Source of the DNA: Paracoccaceae bacterium
GTDB lineage: Bacteria; Pseudomonadota; Alphaproteobacteria; Rhodobacterales; Rhodobacteraceae
DNA length: 64,000 nucleotides
Reading direction: 5' to 3'
Assembly (NCBI GenBank): GCA_027486345.1
Contig: JAIXPH010000036.1
Coordinates: 208,128-272,127 of the forward strand
This document shows positions 28,135 through 39,755 of the stretch, in pieces; within the stretch, counting starts at the first letter, position 1, and each line of letters begins with the position of its first letter. The translations under genes and the position numbers were made by a program. The notes beneath the pieces were generated by a model. That model ran no database searches. It saw only the letters and a program-made list of their open reading frames with translations, and had not been told where the DNA came from.

Positions 28135-28173
28135 GGCGGGATGAAACGCTCCACCGGAGCCTTTCATCCCGCC
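28135..28173. terminator. Long hairpin between convergent usg and hisI
   Basis: GGCGGGATGAAA-C-GCTCC pairs with GGAGC-C-TTTCATCCCGCC, an 18-bp stem with one C-C mismatch and a 3-nt loop. It ends 24 bases from the hisI stop and is the likely bidirectional terminator, although it has no long T-run. Confidence 0.7.
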
Positions 28174-28196
28174 TTGCGCCCCACCTCAAAGGCCAG

Positions 28197-28556
28197 TCAC
28201 ACCATCGGTTCGGACAGCACCACCTCTGCCCCCTCCTGCACCGCCGTGTAAAAACACGACCGCCGGTTGGTGTGGCAGGCTGGACCCTCTTGCGTGACCA
28301 AGGCCAAGAGGCAATCGCGGTCGCAATCCAGCCGCAACTCCACCAGTCGCTGCACATGGCCTGACGTCTCGCCCTTGATCCAGAACGACTGGCGCGACCG
28401 GCTCCAATAGGTCACCCGGCCCGTCGCCAGCGTCTGCGCCACAGCATCGGCGTTCATCCACGCCAGCATCAGCACCTCGCCGCTGACATGATCCTGCGCG
28501 ATGCAGGGGATCAACCCGTTGGCATCATACTTTAGGCTTGCGGCGTCAAAGCGCAT
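28197..28556 (-). CDS. hisI: Phosphoribosyl-AMP cyclohydrolase
   Basis: The protein has 119 residues, the monofunctional HisI without HisE. It opens the adenine ring in histidine synthesis. VLMLAWMNADAV, TYWSRSRQSFWIKGETSGH (in part SRSRQSFWIKG), the metal-binding DCDRDCLL and ACHTNRRSCF are all present. It is monocistronic and diverges from the NifU-like gene. Confidence 0.95.
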   Translation of the reverse strand: MRFDAASLKYDANGLIPCIAQDHVSGEVLMLAWMNADAVAQTLATGRVTYWSRSRQSFWIKGETSGHVQRLVELRLDCDRDCLLALVTQEGPACHTNRRSCFYTAVQEGAEVVLSEPMV

Positions 28557-28624
28557 CGGGGTTGTCCTTGGCAGGGGCGCGGTCGGGGTCTATCTAAGAG
28601 GGACTGAGACGAAGGGAAACCCCG

Positions 28625-29074
28625 ATGGCCGACGCCGATCTGGTCAAACTCTACTCCGGCCGCATTCTGGAACTCGCCGCCGACATCCCGCATCTGGGGC
28701 GGCTGGCCGGGGCGCACGGGACGGCGCGGAAACGCTCCCCCCTCTGCGGATCGACGGTGACGGTCGATCTGGCGCTGACCGGCGACCGCATCGCCGACTA
28801 CCGGCAGGATGTGAAGGCCTGCGCCCTGGGCCAAGCGGCGGCCTCGGTCGTCGGCGGCGCCGTCATTGGCACAACCCGCGATCAGGTGGCCACAGCACGG
28901 GCGGAACTGGAAGCGATGCTCAAACGCGGCGGCCCTGCCCCCTCTGCCCCGTTCCACGGGCTGGAGGTGCTGATGCCCGCCCGTGATTATGCCAACCGCC
29001 ATGCCTCGATCCTCTTGGCCCTTGATGCCACGCTGGAGGCCTTCGACGCCGCCCGCGCTGCGCAGAGCGCATAA
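28625..29074 (+). CDS. NifU/IscU-like iron-sulfur scaffold family protein lacking the third cysteine
   Basis: The protein has 149 residues of the IscU/SufU fold. Two ligand cysteines are visible, Cys41 (SPLCGSTV) and Cys66 (KACALGQAAAS). At the place of the third, where the family has R-x2-C-x-L, it reads NRHASILLAL with Ala-Ser. The residues downstream are normal, so this looks like substitution, not truncation. It may therefore be a scaffold variant or not bind a cluster. It diverges from hisI. Confidence 0.75.
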   Translation: MADADLVKLYSGRILELAADIPHLGRLAGAHGTARKRSPLCGSTVTVDLALTGDRIADYRQDVKACALGQAAASVVGGAVIGTTRDQVATARAELEAMLKRGGPAPSAPFHGLEVLMPARDYANRHASILLALDATLEAFDAARAAQSA

Positions 29075-29215
29075 AAAACCGCCGCGCGTCACGGGGACGG
29101 CGGCGGCAGTGGCGTGTCGTTCCGGGCAAGGCGCGATGGACAGGTCAGGATCGCGCGGGCGTCACTTGGGGACAGACGCGGCCCGGCAAAGACCGCAGGC
29201 AGTGGCAAAAAAGGG

Positions 29216-29338
29216 TCAGGCAGACCCAACGAGGTGAAGGCCAACGACAAGGGCCGAGAACAGCACCACGACCCCGACCGTGTCTTCGATCAGCGTGGCA
29301 CGGGCGCGAAACAGGATGTCTTTCAATTCCGTCAGCAT
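29216..29338 (-). CDS. 40-residue single-helix membrane peptide (unnamed)
   Basis: The frame starts ATG with GGAGG seven bases upstream, ends TGA, and encodes MLTELKDILFRARATLIEDT followed by a hydrophobic helix VGVVVLFSALVVGLHLVG and SA at the C terminus. The charged amphipathic start plus one transmembrane helix look like a real small protein. It is the only coding sequence I can support in the 373 bases between the NifU-like gene and recG; the rest (29075-29215 and 29339-29447) shows no other gene. Function unknown. Confidence 0.6.
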   Translation of the reverse strand: MLTELKDILFRARATLIEDTVGVVVLFSALVVGLHLVGSA

Positions 29339-29447
29339 CTTCGTCCTCCAGTCCTTTGGATGGGCTTCGTTGCCTATTTGTTCTCACGATTCGCCGAATC
29401 GGGCAAGAACTTTTTAGGAACATCCGTGAACTTTCGATTAACGCGCC

Positions 29448-31531
29448 TCAGCCGACCGAGAGCAGCCGGATCGCGCGGTCCTGCTCCAAAAGCCACAACA
29501 GCGTCCGCGCGGCGCGGCCACGCGGGGATTGCAGCGCCGGATCATCGGCCAGCAGCCGACGCGCATCGCTTTGCGCGATGGCCATCAAGGCCCCCTGCCG
29601 TTCCAGATCGGCAACCCGAAAGCGCGGTAGACCCGATTGCGCCGTGCCGATCAGATCGCCCGCGCCGCGCATGGACAAATCTTCTTCGGCGATGCGGAAA
29701 CCATCCTCGGTGTCGCGCAGCACCTTCAACCGCCGCTCGCCGGTTTCGGTCAGGGGGGCCTGATACATCAAGAGACAGGTCGACTCGGCACTGCCGCGCC
29801 CGACCCGCCCGCGCAGCTGGTGCAATTGCGCCAGACCGAAAGTCTCGGCCCGCTCCACCACCATGATTGATGCGTTGGGCACGTTCACCCCCACCTCGAT
29901 CACCGTGGTCGCCACCAGCACCTGCGTCTGCCCGGCCACAAAGCGCGCCATCGCGGCATCCTTGTCGGCGGGGGGCATCTGGCCATGCACCAATCCGACA
30001 CGATCCCCGAGCGCCGCGCGCAGATGGGCAAAGCGCGCCTCGGCGCTGGCGTAATCCAGCACTTCGGAATCCTCGACGAGAGGGCAGACCCAATAGGCCT
30101 GCCGCCCCTCGGCCAGCGCCTGCCGCAGATGCGCCACCACCTCATCCATCCGTCCGGTCGAGACCAGCGCCGTGCGGATCGGCTTCCGCCCCGCCGGTTT
30201 CTCATCCAGGACCGAAACATCCATGTCGCCATAACTTGCCAGCGCGAGGCTGCGCGGAATGGGCGTGGCGGTCATCACCAGCGTATCGGTCGCCAGACCC
30301 TTGGCCCCCAACTCCATCCGCTGGGCGACGCCGAAACGGTGCTGTTCATCCACCACGGCAAGGCGCAGGTCGTGGAAATGCACATCCTTCTGGAACACCG
30401 CATGGGTGCCCACCAGAATGTCAATCTTCCCCTCCGCCAGATCGGCCAGTTTCGCCGCACGCTCACCGCCCTTGTCGCGGCCCGTCAGCAATTCCAGCCG
30501 CACGCCCGCCGCTGCCGCCAAAGGCTCCAACCCCTCATGGTGTTGACGGGCAAGGATTTCGGTGGGGGCCATCATCACGCCCTGACCGCCGCCTTCCACC
30601 GCGACCAGAAGCGACAGAAACGCCACCAAGGTCTTGCCCGCGCCCACATCGCCTTGCAGCAAACGGTTCATCCGCAGCGGGTTTTCCATGTCCAGCGCGA
30701 TTTCGGCCACCGCACGGGTCTGCGCCCCGGTCGGCTGATAAGGAAGCGATGCCAAGACCTTGCGCTGCAAATCCCCCGTGCCGCGCGTCACCTGCCCCTT
30801 GCCCCGGCGCAAGGCCGCACGGGCGAGCGACAGTGTCAGTTGATGGGCGAACAGCTCATCATAGGCCAGCCTGACCCGCGCGGGATCGGTCGGTGACAAG
30901 TCGATCTGCGCTTTCGGCGCATGCACCCGCGCGATGGCGGTGGCCCAATCCGGCCAGCCCTCCCGCGCCAGCAAAGGCCCATCGATCCATTCCGGCAGGA
31001 CCGGCGTGCGGGCGAGTGTGGCCGCCACAGCCTTGGCCACCTGCTTTTGCGTGATGCCCGCCGTCAGGGGATAGACGGGTTCAAACGGCGGCAATTCGCC
31101 CGCCTCTTCGACCCGCAAGACATGGTCGGGATGCACCATCTGGGCGATGCCGTCGAAAAGTTCGACCTTGCCCGAAATCAACCTGCGCTGCCCCGTCGGC
31201 AAAAGCTTGGTCAGGTAATCGCCGCGCGCGTGAAAGAACACCAGTTGGAATTCCAGCAAGGAATCCCGAACATTTATTCGGTAAGGCTTGCCCTTGGTGC
31301 GGGGCGGCAGGTGGTTTGCCACCTCCACCTCCACCGTCACGGTGCAGGGCGGCACCACATCGCGGACCGAGGCTTTGCGGCTTCGGTCCACCCCGGAATG
31401 GGGCAGAAGGAACAGCAAATCCTTGGGCTTTTCAACCCCAAGCGATTGAAACAGCTTGGCAATCTTTGGCCCCACGCCGTCCAGCGTTTCCAATTCAGCA
31501 AACAGCGGGAACAGCTCTGCCGGACGCGACA

Positions 31532-31532
<1 letters not shown>
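29448..31532 (-). CDS. recG: ATP-dependent DNA helicase RecG
   Basis: The protein has 694 residues. An N-terminal wedge/OB domain (about 1-240; GVGPKIAKLFQSLGV) precedes superfamily 2 helicase motifs: GDVGAGKTLVAF (motif I), VDEQHRFGVAQR (motif II, DEQH), VMTATPIPRSLAL (III) and HQLRGRVGRG (VI). It reverses stalled replication forks. The ATG overlaps the ligA stop by 4 nt, which fixes the start; the frame is open further upstream inside ligA. Confidence 0.95.
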
Positions 31533-33818
<2,286 letters not shown>

Positions 33819-33855
33819 TGCAGGTCATCGTCCAGCGGGGAAAGCGCGCGTCGGA

Positions 33856-34575
33856 TCAGCCGGCCGCCGCGATGGACACACGGCGCAGCGCCATTTCCGG
33901 CACCGGGTCGCGCATCACATAGCCCCGGCCCCAGACGGTTTCGATGTAATTGTCACCCCCCGTCGCCTCGGCCAGTTTCTTGCGCAGCTTGCAGATGAAG
34001 ACGTCGATGATCTTCAACTCCGGCTCATCCATGCCGCCGTACAGGTGGTTGAGGAACATTTCCTTCGTCAGGGTTGTGCCCTTGCGCAAGGACAAGAGTT
34101 CCAGAATCTGGTATTCCTTGCCGGTCAGGTGGATGGTCTTGCCATTCGCCTCCACCGTCTTGGCGTCCAGATTGACCGAGACCGCACCGGTGCGGATGAT
34201 CGACTGGGCATGACCCTTGGAGCGGCGGATGATGGCATGGATGCGGGCGATGAGCTCTTCGCGGTGGAAGGGCTTGGTCATGTAGTCATCCGCGCCGAAG
34301 CCGAAGCCCCGGATCTTGTTGTCGGTGTCGTCAGACCCGGAAAGAATCAGGATCGGCGTGTCGATCTTGGCCAGACGCAACTGGCGCAGCACTTCATGCC
34401 CGCTCATGTCCGGCAGGTTCAGGTCCAGGAGGATCAGGTCATAGTCATAAAGCTTGGCCAGATCGACACCGTCTTCGCCCAGATCGGTGCAATAGACGTT
34501 GAGGTTGGCATGGGTCAGCATCAATTCGATGCTGCGCGACGTCGCGGGGTCGTCCTCAACCAGAAGGATGCGCAT
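33856..34575 (-). CDS. ctrA: Cell-cycle response regulator CtrA
   Basis: The protein has 239 residues. The receiver domain has the phosphoacceptor Asp51 ([13 protein letters not shown]) and the lysine of MTKPFH. The C-terminal OmpR/PhoB winged helix has [17 protein letters not shown] and [14 protein letters not shown], nearly invariant in alphaproteobacterial CtrA. In Rhodobacterales CtrA controls motility, gene transfer agent and quorum-linked genes rather than being essential. A CtrA-box-like sequence lies 55 bases upstream of its start, and sciP is next to it. Confidence 0.96.
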   Translation of the reverse strand: MRILLVEDDPATSRSIELMLTHANLNVYCTDLGEDGVDLAKLYDYDLILLDLNLPDMSGHEVLRQLRLAKIDTPILILSGSDDTDNKIRGFGFGADDYMTKPFHREELIARIHAIIRRSKGHAQSIIRTGAVSVNLDAKTVEANGKTIHLTGKEYQILELLSLRKGTTLTKEMFLNHLYGGMDEPELKIIDVFICKLRKKLAEATGGDNYIETVWGRGYVMRDPVPEMALRRVSIAAAG

Positions 34576-34629
34576 TCACTACTCTCCTCGGGAACAGCGG
34601 TCATCTTGCGACACTGTGCCGGATACTCG

Positions 34630-34644
34630 TTAAACGAAGGTTAG
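34630..34644. promoter_or_regulatory. Degenerate CtrA box in the ctrA leader
   Basis: TTAA-N7-TTAG (plus strand) differs by one base from the TTAA-N7-TTAA CtrA consensus. It lies between sciP and ctrA, where autoregulation of ctrA would act. Confidence 0.5.
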
Positions 34645-34677
34645 CATGCCATAAAACGCCGCCAGTTCAAATCAATC

Positions 34678-34950
34678 TTACCGGTAGGACTTGAGTTTCG
34701 TCACACGCAACCCGGCCTCGCCATGATCGGCCACGGCCTTGCACCACAGGGAAAACTCTTCGTCCGACAGTCCGTAGCGCTTGACCGCCTCTTCCTGCGA
34801 CAAAAGGCCGTGGGCCACCGCGCGCACCACCAGTGCCTTGCGCCGGGCGATCCAGCGCGTGGTGTCGGGCGGCGGCAAATCCGCCCGCGTGAGAATCTTT
34901 CCATCCGGCAAGGTCACCTGCCGGGGGCCATCCACCTTTTTCAGGAACAT
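34678..34950 (-). CDS. sciP: CtrA inhibitor SciP (DUF1153)
   Basis: The protein has 90 residues and a single DUF1153 helix-turn-helix domain: LTRADLPPPDTTRWIARRKA (20 residues) and EEAVKRYGLSDEEFSLW. In Caulobacter SciP binds CtrA and blocks transcription activation. The ATG at 34950 gives the family length; a GTG at 34962 is an alternative. The gene lies directly upstream of ctrA on the same strand, which strengthens the link. Confidence 0.88.
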   Translation of the reverse strand: MFLKKVDGPRQVTLPDGKILTRADLPPPDTTRWIARRKALVVRAVAHGLLSQEEAVKRYGLSDEEFSLWCKAVADHGEAGLRVTKLKSYR

Positions 34951-34970
34951 CGTCTTGTCCACCTCACCCT

Positions 34971-35006
34971 GCCCCGAAGGACCAACTGGGCCCCGAAGGA
35001 CCAACT
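34971..35006. repeat. 17-bp tandem duplication upstream of sciP
   Basis: GCCCCGAAGGACCAACT occurs at 34971-34987 and again at 34990-35006 (period 19). It lies just ahead of the sciP start in the space shared with the divergent mnmA gene. Confidence 0.8.
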
Positions 35007-35156
35007 TGTGCGGAGCGTGGCCCAGCAGGATTAAGCAAGGGTGAAGACCGGGGCTTGTGACTGCGTGGCATTTTCCTATATTCCGACGCATTCTGTCGGT
35101 CTTGCCAGACCCCCTTTGCCGCGCCCCGCCGCGCCGCCCTTTGGAAAGCCCAGCCC

Positions 35157-36302
35157 ATGGCCCTTGACCAGCCGCTGAACTCGCTTGGCCTGCCCAAGCC
35201 CCCGTCCGAGACGCGGGTTGTCGTCGCCATGTCGGGCGGGGTCGACTCCTCGGTCGTGGCGGCGGTGCTGAAGGATGAAGGCTACGATGTCGTGGGCGTC
35301 ACCTTGCAGCTTTACGACCACGGCGCGGCGCTGGCCAAAAAGGGCGCCTGCTGCGCGGGCCGCGACATCCATGATGCACGCCGTGTGGCCGAAACCATGG
35401 GCTTCCCGCATTACGTGCTGGATTACGAGAACACCTTCCGCGAGGCGGTGCTCGAGGAATTCGCCGATGCCTATCTGGCGGGCGCAACCCCCGTGCCCTG
35501 CATCCGCTGCAATGAGCGGGTGAAGTTCAAGGACCTGCTGGCCACGGCCAGGGATCTGGACGCCGATTGCATGGCGACGGGGCATTATATCCAGCGCAAG
35601 GTCGGGGCCTTAGGGCCGGAACTGCATCAGGCGGCGGATGCGAACCGCGATCAAAGCTATTTCCTGTTCTCGACCACGGCAGAGCAGCTGTCCTACCTGC
35701 GCTTTCCGCTGGGCCATCTGGCGTCCAAGGCCGAAACGCGGGCACTTGCGGCGCGCTATGGGCTGGCGGTGGCCGACAAGCCCGACAGTCAGGACATCTG
35801 TTTTGTGCCGAACGGCAATTACGCCGCCGTCATCGAAAAGCTGCGCCCCGGTGCGGCGGACCCCGGCGAGATCGTGGATCTGTCAGGCCGCGTTCTGGGC
35901 ACCCATCGCGGCGTGATCCATTACACCATCGGGCAACGCAAGGGTCTGGGCATCGGCGGCTTGGGCGATCCGGTCTATGTGGTGCGGCTGGACCCGGTGA
36001 CGCGCCAAGTGGTGGTGGGGCCGAAAGAGGCGCTCTCCACCCGCGTCGTGCCATTGCGCGAGGTGAACTGGCTAGGGGACGAACCCTTTGACAGCCGCGC
36101 CGAATGGCATCTGGAGGTCAAGGTCCGCTCCACCCGCCCACCGCGCCCTGCGGTGATACGGCCTTTGAGCGCGACAGAGGCCGAGGTAGAACTGCTGTCA
36201 CCCGAGGATGGCGTAAGTGCCGGGCAGGCCTGCGTGTTCTATGCACCCGAAGGCGGGCGGATTTTCGGTGGCGGCTGGATCTGGAAGGGTCGCGCGGGCT
36301 GA
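35157..36302 (+). CDS. mnmA: tRNA-specific 2-thiouridylase MnmA
   Basis: The protein has 381 residues. The PP-loop [15 protein letters not shown] binds ATP. The catalytic cysteines are in [11 protein letters not shown] and [12 protein letters not shown], which form the disulfide during sulfur transfer to U34 of tRNA-Lys/Glu/Gln. [10 protein letters not shown] and the C-terminal beta-barrel are normal. It diverges from sciP and is followed by copy C of the GGATATTT element. Confidence 0.95.
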   Translation: MALDQPLNSLGLPKPPSETRVVVAMSGGVDSSVVAAVLKDEGYDVVGVTLQLYDHGAALAKKGACCAGRDIHDARRVAETMGFPHYVLDYENTFREAVLEEFADAYLAGATPVPCIRCNERVKFKDLLATARDLDADCMATGHYIQRKVGALGPELHQAADANRDQSYFLFSTTAEQLSYLRFPLGHLASKAETRALAARYGLAVADKPDSQDICFVPNGNYAAVIEKLRPGAADPGEIVDLSGRVLGTHRGVIHYTIGQRKGLGIGGLGDPVYVVRLDPVTRQVVVGPKEALSTRVVPLREVNWLGDEPFDSRAEWHLEVKVRSTRPPRPAVIRPLSATEAEVELLSPEDGVSAGQACVFYAPEGGRIFGGGWIWKGRAG

Positions 36303-36312
36303 TCCGTCGGAA

Positions 36313-36370
36313 GCGGGGGTTTCACACCCCCGCACCCCCGTGGGATATTTAAGCAACGGGGAAGGGGTCA
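36313..36370 (+). repeat. Hairpin + GGATATTT element, copy C
   Basis: GCGGGGGT (36313-36320) and ACCCCCGC (36326-36333) form a stem 10 bases after the mnmA stop. Then come ACCCCCGT, GGGATATTT (36342-36350) and AACGGGGAAGGGGTCA (36355-36370). The last 16 bases are identical to copy D. Confidence 0.75.
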
Positions 36371-36403
36371 GAGCGGTAGGGTGCGTATTCGTTGCGCACC
36401 GTT

Positions 36404-37531
36404 TTAGAGCATAGCCAACACAGACCGCGCGGCGCGCAGGCCGGGGGACGCGCCGCCTTTGCCGAGGCGGTCCATTGTGAGGGCCATCGCCGCCTGTTGC
36501 GCTTGCGGGCTTGCGAGCGTGTTCAGCAGCGCCGGGGCGATCCGGTCGGGGGTGCAGGCCGCGCCAATGAATTCCGGGACAACGCGGGTTTCGGAGACAA
36601 GGTTGACCAGCGTTACCGTGTCGATCCGCGCCGCGCGGCGCATCAGCCAGAGCGTCAGGCGGTTCATGTCATAGGCGATGACCATCGGGCAATCATTCGC
36701 CGCCAGTTCCAGCGACACGGTGCCAGAGGCGGCAAGGGCCACATCTGCGGCGGCAAAAGCACCGCGTTTCAGGCCGGGGTCGGTGATGATCTGCGGCACG
36801 ATCGGCCAATCTGCCGTAAGCTCGCGGATCAGGGGTTCAATGCTGGCCAAGGTGGGCAGAACCACACGGGCGTCGGGGTGGCTGCGCTGCACCTGTGCCA
36901 ACGTCTGACCGAAGATCGGGGCAAGCCGCGTCACCTCGCCGCGCCGCGATCCGGGCAGGGTCAGGATCAGCGGACCTTGGCCCTTGAAGGCCGCAGCCTC
37001 AGCCGGGGTGGCGAGGGGTTCGGACACCACGGGATGGCCCACGAAATCGCAGGTCATCCCGGCGGCGGTCATATAGGGCGGCTCGAACGGCAAAAGCGCC
37101 AGAACGTGGTCAATCACGCGGGCCATTTTCTCGGCCCGCCCCGGTCGCCATGCCCAGACCGAGGGCGCGACGTAATGGATGGTGCGGATGCTCGGGTCAG
37201 CGGCCCGGACCAAGGCCGCGACGCGCAGGCCGAAGTCGGGGCTGTCGATGGTGATCAGCGCCTTGGCGCCGGAGTTCAGGCAAGCCTGCGCCGTTTCGCG
37301 GATGCGGCGCTTGAGGTGCAGGTATTTCGGCAGCACTTCGACGATGCCCATGATGGAGAGTTCCTCCATCGGGAAAAGGCTCTCCATGCCTTGGCTTTGC
37401 ATCAAGGGCCCGGCCACCCCGTTGAAGCTGACCTCCGGCGCAAGCTGGCGCAAGCCCGCCATCAACGCAGCCCCCAAACGGTCGCCCGAAGGCTCCCCCG
37501 CCACAAGAAAGAGGGTCAGCCCCGCGCCCAC
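36404..37531 (-). CDS. lpxB: Lipid-A-disaccharide synthase
   Basis: The protein has 375 residues of glycosyltransferase family 19, which joins UDP-diacylglucosamine with lipid X. It starts LFLVAGEPSGDRLGA; YVAPSVWAWRPGRAEKM and LPGSRRGEVTRLAP are family motifs. It overlaps the end of lpxI by 16 nt and is the last gene of the lipid A run. Confidence 0.95.
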   Translation of the reverse strand: MGAGLTLFLVAGEPSGDRLGAALMAGLRQLAPEVSFNGVAGPLMQSQGMESLFPMEELSIMGIVEVLPKYLHLKRRIRETAQACLNSGAKALITIDSPDFGLRVAALVRAADPSIRTIHYVAPSVWAWRPGRAEKMARVIDHVLALLPFEPPYMTAAGMTCDFVGHPVVSEPLATPAEAAAFKGQGPLILTLPGSRRGEVTRLAPIFGQTLAQVQRSHPDARVVLPTLASIEPLIRELTADWPIVPQIITDPGLKRGAFAAADVALAASGTVSLELAANDCPMVIAYDMNRLTLWLMRRAARIDTVTLVNLVSETRVVPEFIGAACTPDRIAPALLNTLASPQAQQAAMALTMDRLGKGGASPGLRAARSVLAML

Positions 37532-38325
37532 AGGAACAGGCCCTTTTCCTGCGCCAAGGCCACCATCTGGGGCAGGTCAAGACAGATCACGCCACCCGCC
37601 TGCCATGCGATGCCGCCAAGGCCCGCGTCGGCCACAGCCGCCACTGTGGCGGGGCCGAGCGTGGGCAGGTCGATGCGGCGATCCTGCGTGTCCTTGGGCG
37701 CTTTGTAGAACAGCCCCCGCCCGCGCGCGGGATCGGGGCGGAGCGTGGCGGGCAAACCGGCCACCGCCGCCAGCATCGCATCGGTGCCCGGCAAAGCCTC
37801 CACCGCCAGACACAATCCTTGCGCCACGACGCAGCCCTGCCCCACATCCACCCGCCCCAAGGCCGAGACGATGGCGGCGGCACGCTCGGCGTCTTTTTCA
37901 TCACGCGGGGTCAGCGTTCCGGCCAAAACCCCAACCGAGGGCACCAAGGCGGGCGCAATCTCGGGCACACCGGCAATCGCAAACCCTGCTTCCTCAAAGA
38001 TCGCCAACACCTCGCGCAGGGTGGCATCATCGCCCTGCCCCATCGCGGCCAAGAGGCGCGGCACGATCTGCGCGGTGTCGGGATCAAAGAGCGCGGGGTC
38101 CAGACGCGGGCGCTGCACGGCCCCGGCGAAACAGACGCGGGTGACGCCTGCATCCTCCAGCATCCGCAAGAAGGGCATCAGCCGTTCGACGCGGAAACTG
38201 ACATCCGGGGTCAGGCCGACAGGCGCGAACCCCTCCAGCGCGGCCACGAAGGGCCGTTCCGGCAATGCTGCCACCAAAGCGGCGGGCAAGGCCCCGGCCC
38301 CCGCGATGATCGCGCTGCGGGTCAT
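37516..38325 (-). CDS. lpxI: UDP-2,3-diacylglucosamine pyrophosphatase LpxI
   Basis: The protein has 269 residues of the LpxI (formerly DUF1009) family, which alphaproteobacteria use instead of LpxH. It releases UMP to form lipid X. AIIAGAGALPAALVAAL opens the Rossmann-like N domain, and DVGQGCVVAQGLCLAVEALPGTD (in part VVAQGLCLAVEALPGTD) is the hallmark of the C domain. It overlaps lpxA by 4 nt and lpxB by 16 nt. Confidence 0.93.
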   Translation of the reverse strand: MTRSAIIAGAGALPAALVAALPERPFVAALEGFAPVGLTPDVSFRVERLMPFLRMLEDAGVTRVCFAGAVQRPRLDPALFDPDTAQIVPRLLAAMGQGDDATLREVLAIFEEAGFAIAGVPEIAPALVPSVGVLAGTLTPRDEKDAERAAAIVSALGRVDVGQGCVVAQGLCLAVEALPGTDAMLAAVAGLPATLRPDPARGRGLFYKAPKDTQDRRIDLPTLGPATVAAVADAGLGGIAWQAGGVICLDLPQMVALAQEKGLFLWARG

Positions 38326-39119
38326 TTCGGTGTCAGGAAGGACCGGTCGGTTTCCGACAGGATGAAGCCTGTCATCTGCCGCACATAGTCACTGTCGGTT
38401 TCCTCGGCCAAGCGGCGGGCGCGGTCCATGAAGGTGCCCTCGCCCTGCGCCAGCATCTGATAGGCGGCGCGCATGGCGGTGATCTCGGAGCGTTCCACCC
38501 CCCGGCGTTTCAGGCCGACAAGGTTCAGCCCGTCCAACTCGCCGCGCGGGGCTTGCACGAGGCCAAAGGGGATCACGTCATTGGTGACCATGGTCAAAGC
38601 GCCGATGATGGCCCCCTGCCCGATGCGGACGAACTGGTGCACCCCCGACAGGCCCCCCACGATCACATCATCGCCGATCATCACATGGCCCGCGATGGCG
38701 ACATGGTTCACAAGGATCACGCGGTCACCGATCTGCGCATCATGGCCGACATGCGCACCGGTCATCACCAGCACATCATCGCCCAGGCGGGTGACACCGC
38801 CGCCGCCTTCGGTGCCGGTGTTCAGGGTCGCCGCCTCACGGATGCGGACGCGCTTGCCGATCACCAGACGGGTGTGTTCGCCCTTGAACTTCAGGTCTTG
38901 CGGAATCTCGCCCACGGTGGCGAAGGGGAAAATGACCCCGTCCTCGCCCACCTCGGTCCAGCCCGTCACGACGGCGTGGGATTTCACCGTCACGCGGTCA
39001 TGCAGGGTGACTTCGGGGCCGATGATGGAAAACGGGCCGATGTCGCAGCCCGCGCCGATGGTCGCCCCCTCCTCGATCACCGCCGAGGGGTGGATGCGGG
39101 CGGTGGGATGGATGCTCAT
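38322..39119 (-). CDS. lpxA: Acyl-ACP-UDP-N-acetylglucosamine O-acyltransferase
   Basis: The protein has 265 residues with a left-handed beta-helix of hexapeptide repeats (about 1-185) and a C-terminal helical domain. [19 protein letters not shown] starts the helix. The catalytic histidine lies in [13 protein letters not shown], and [19 protein letters not shown] follows. It performs the first step of lipid A synthesis. It overlaps fabZ by 4 nt. Confidence 0.95.
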   Translation of the reverse strand: MSIHPTARIHPSAVIEEGATIGAGCDIGPFSIIGPEVTLHDRVTVKSHAVVTGWTEVGEDGVIFPFATVGEIPQDLKFKGEHTRLVIGKRVRIREAATLNTGTEGGGGVTRLGDDVLVMTGAHVGHDAQIGDRVILVNHVAIAGHVMIGDDVIVGGLSGVHQFVRIGQGAIIGALTMVTNDVIPFGLVQAPRGELDGLNLVGLKRRGVERSEITAMRAAYQMLAQGEGTFMDRARRLAEETDSDYVRQMTGFILSETDRSFLTPK

Positions 39120-39607
39120 GCTTCGGCCTTTGCAGCCTTGGGAAGGTCGAACATGGCCGAGAAGGTCGCCTCACAGGCCAACTCGCCGTCCACCATGGCG
39201 CGGCCTTCGAATTTCCAGACCCGACCGCCGCCGCGCAGCGCCTTGACGTGCAGTTCCAGCACATCACCGGGCACCACCTTGCGGCGGAATTTCACGCCAT
39301 CGACGCCCATGAAGAAGACCTTGGCGTTCTTGTCCACCAGATCCATCGACAGCCCCACAAGGATGCCTGAGGTCTGCGCCATCGCCTCGATGATCATCAC
39401 GCCGGGGAAAATCGGCATGCCGGGGAAATGCCCGGTGAACTGCGGCTCGTTGATCGTCACGCATTTGATACCGACGCAGCTTTCGTTGACGATGATGTCA
39501 CGCACCTTGTCGACCAGCAGGAACGGATAGCGGTGCGGAATGATGCGCTGGATCAGGTCAAGGTCTGCGGAGAGCACAGCTTGGGGCGCAGCGGTGACAT
39601 CGGTCAT
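39116..39607 (-). CDS. fabZ: 3-hydroxyacyl-ACP dehydratase FabZ
   Basis: The protein has 163 residues with a hot-dog fold. The active site histidine and glutamate are in [20 protein letters not shown] (20 residues). It dehydrates 3-hydroxyacyl-ACP and competes with LpxA for the same pool, which explains the linkage. Its ATG is 149 bases from ompH; lpxD, which sits between ompH and fabZ in many bacteria, is not in this gap. Confidence 0.95.
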   Translation of the reverse strand: MTDVTAAPQAVLSADLDLIQRIIPHRYPFLLVDKVRDIIVNESCVGIKCVTINEPQFTGHFPGMPIFPGVMIIEAMAQTSGILVGLSMDLVDKNAKVFFMGVDGVKFRRKVVPGDVLELHVKALRGGGRVWKFEGRAMVDGELACEATFSAMFDLPKAAKAEA

Positions 39608-39755
39608 GGTCGTCTCCTGTCGGGCGCTTCTTTGCGGGCGCTTGGTCGATGTGGGTCACGGTTGGGCGGTCTGCACAGCGCACACCCGGAGTTGGTCAAT
39701 ACCCGCAAGGCCTGCATGAAACAAGGCAGCACGCAAGCCGGGCCACCAGACCCCA

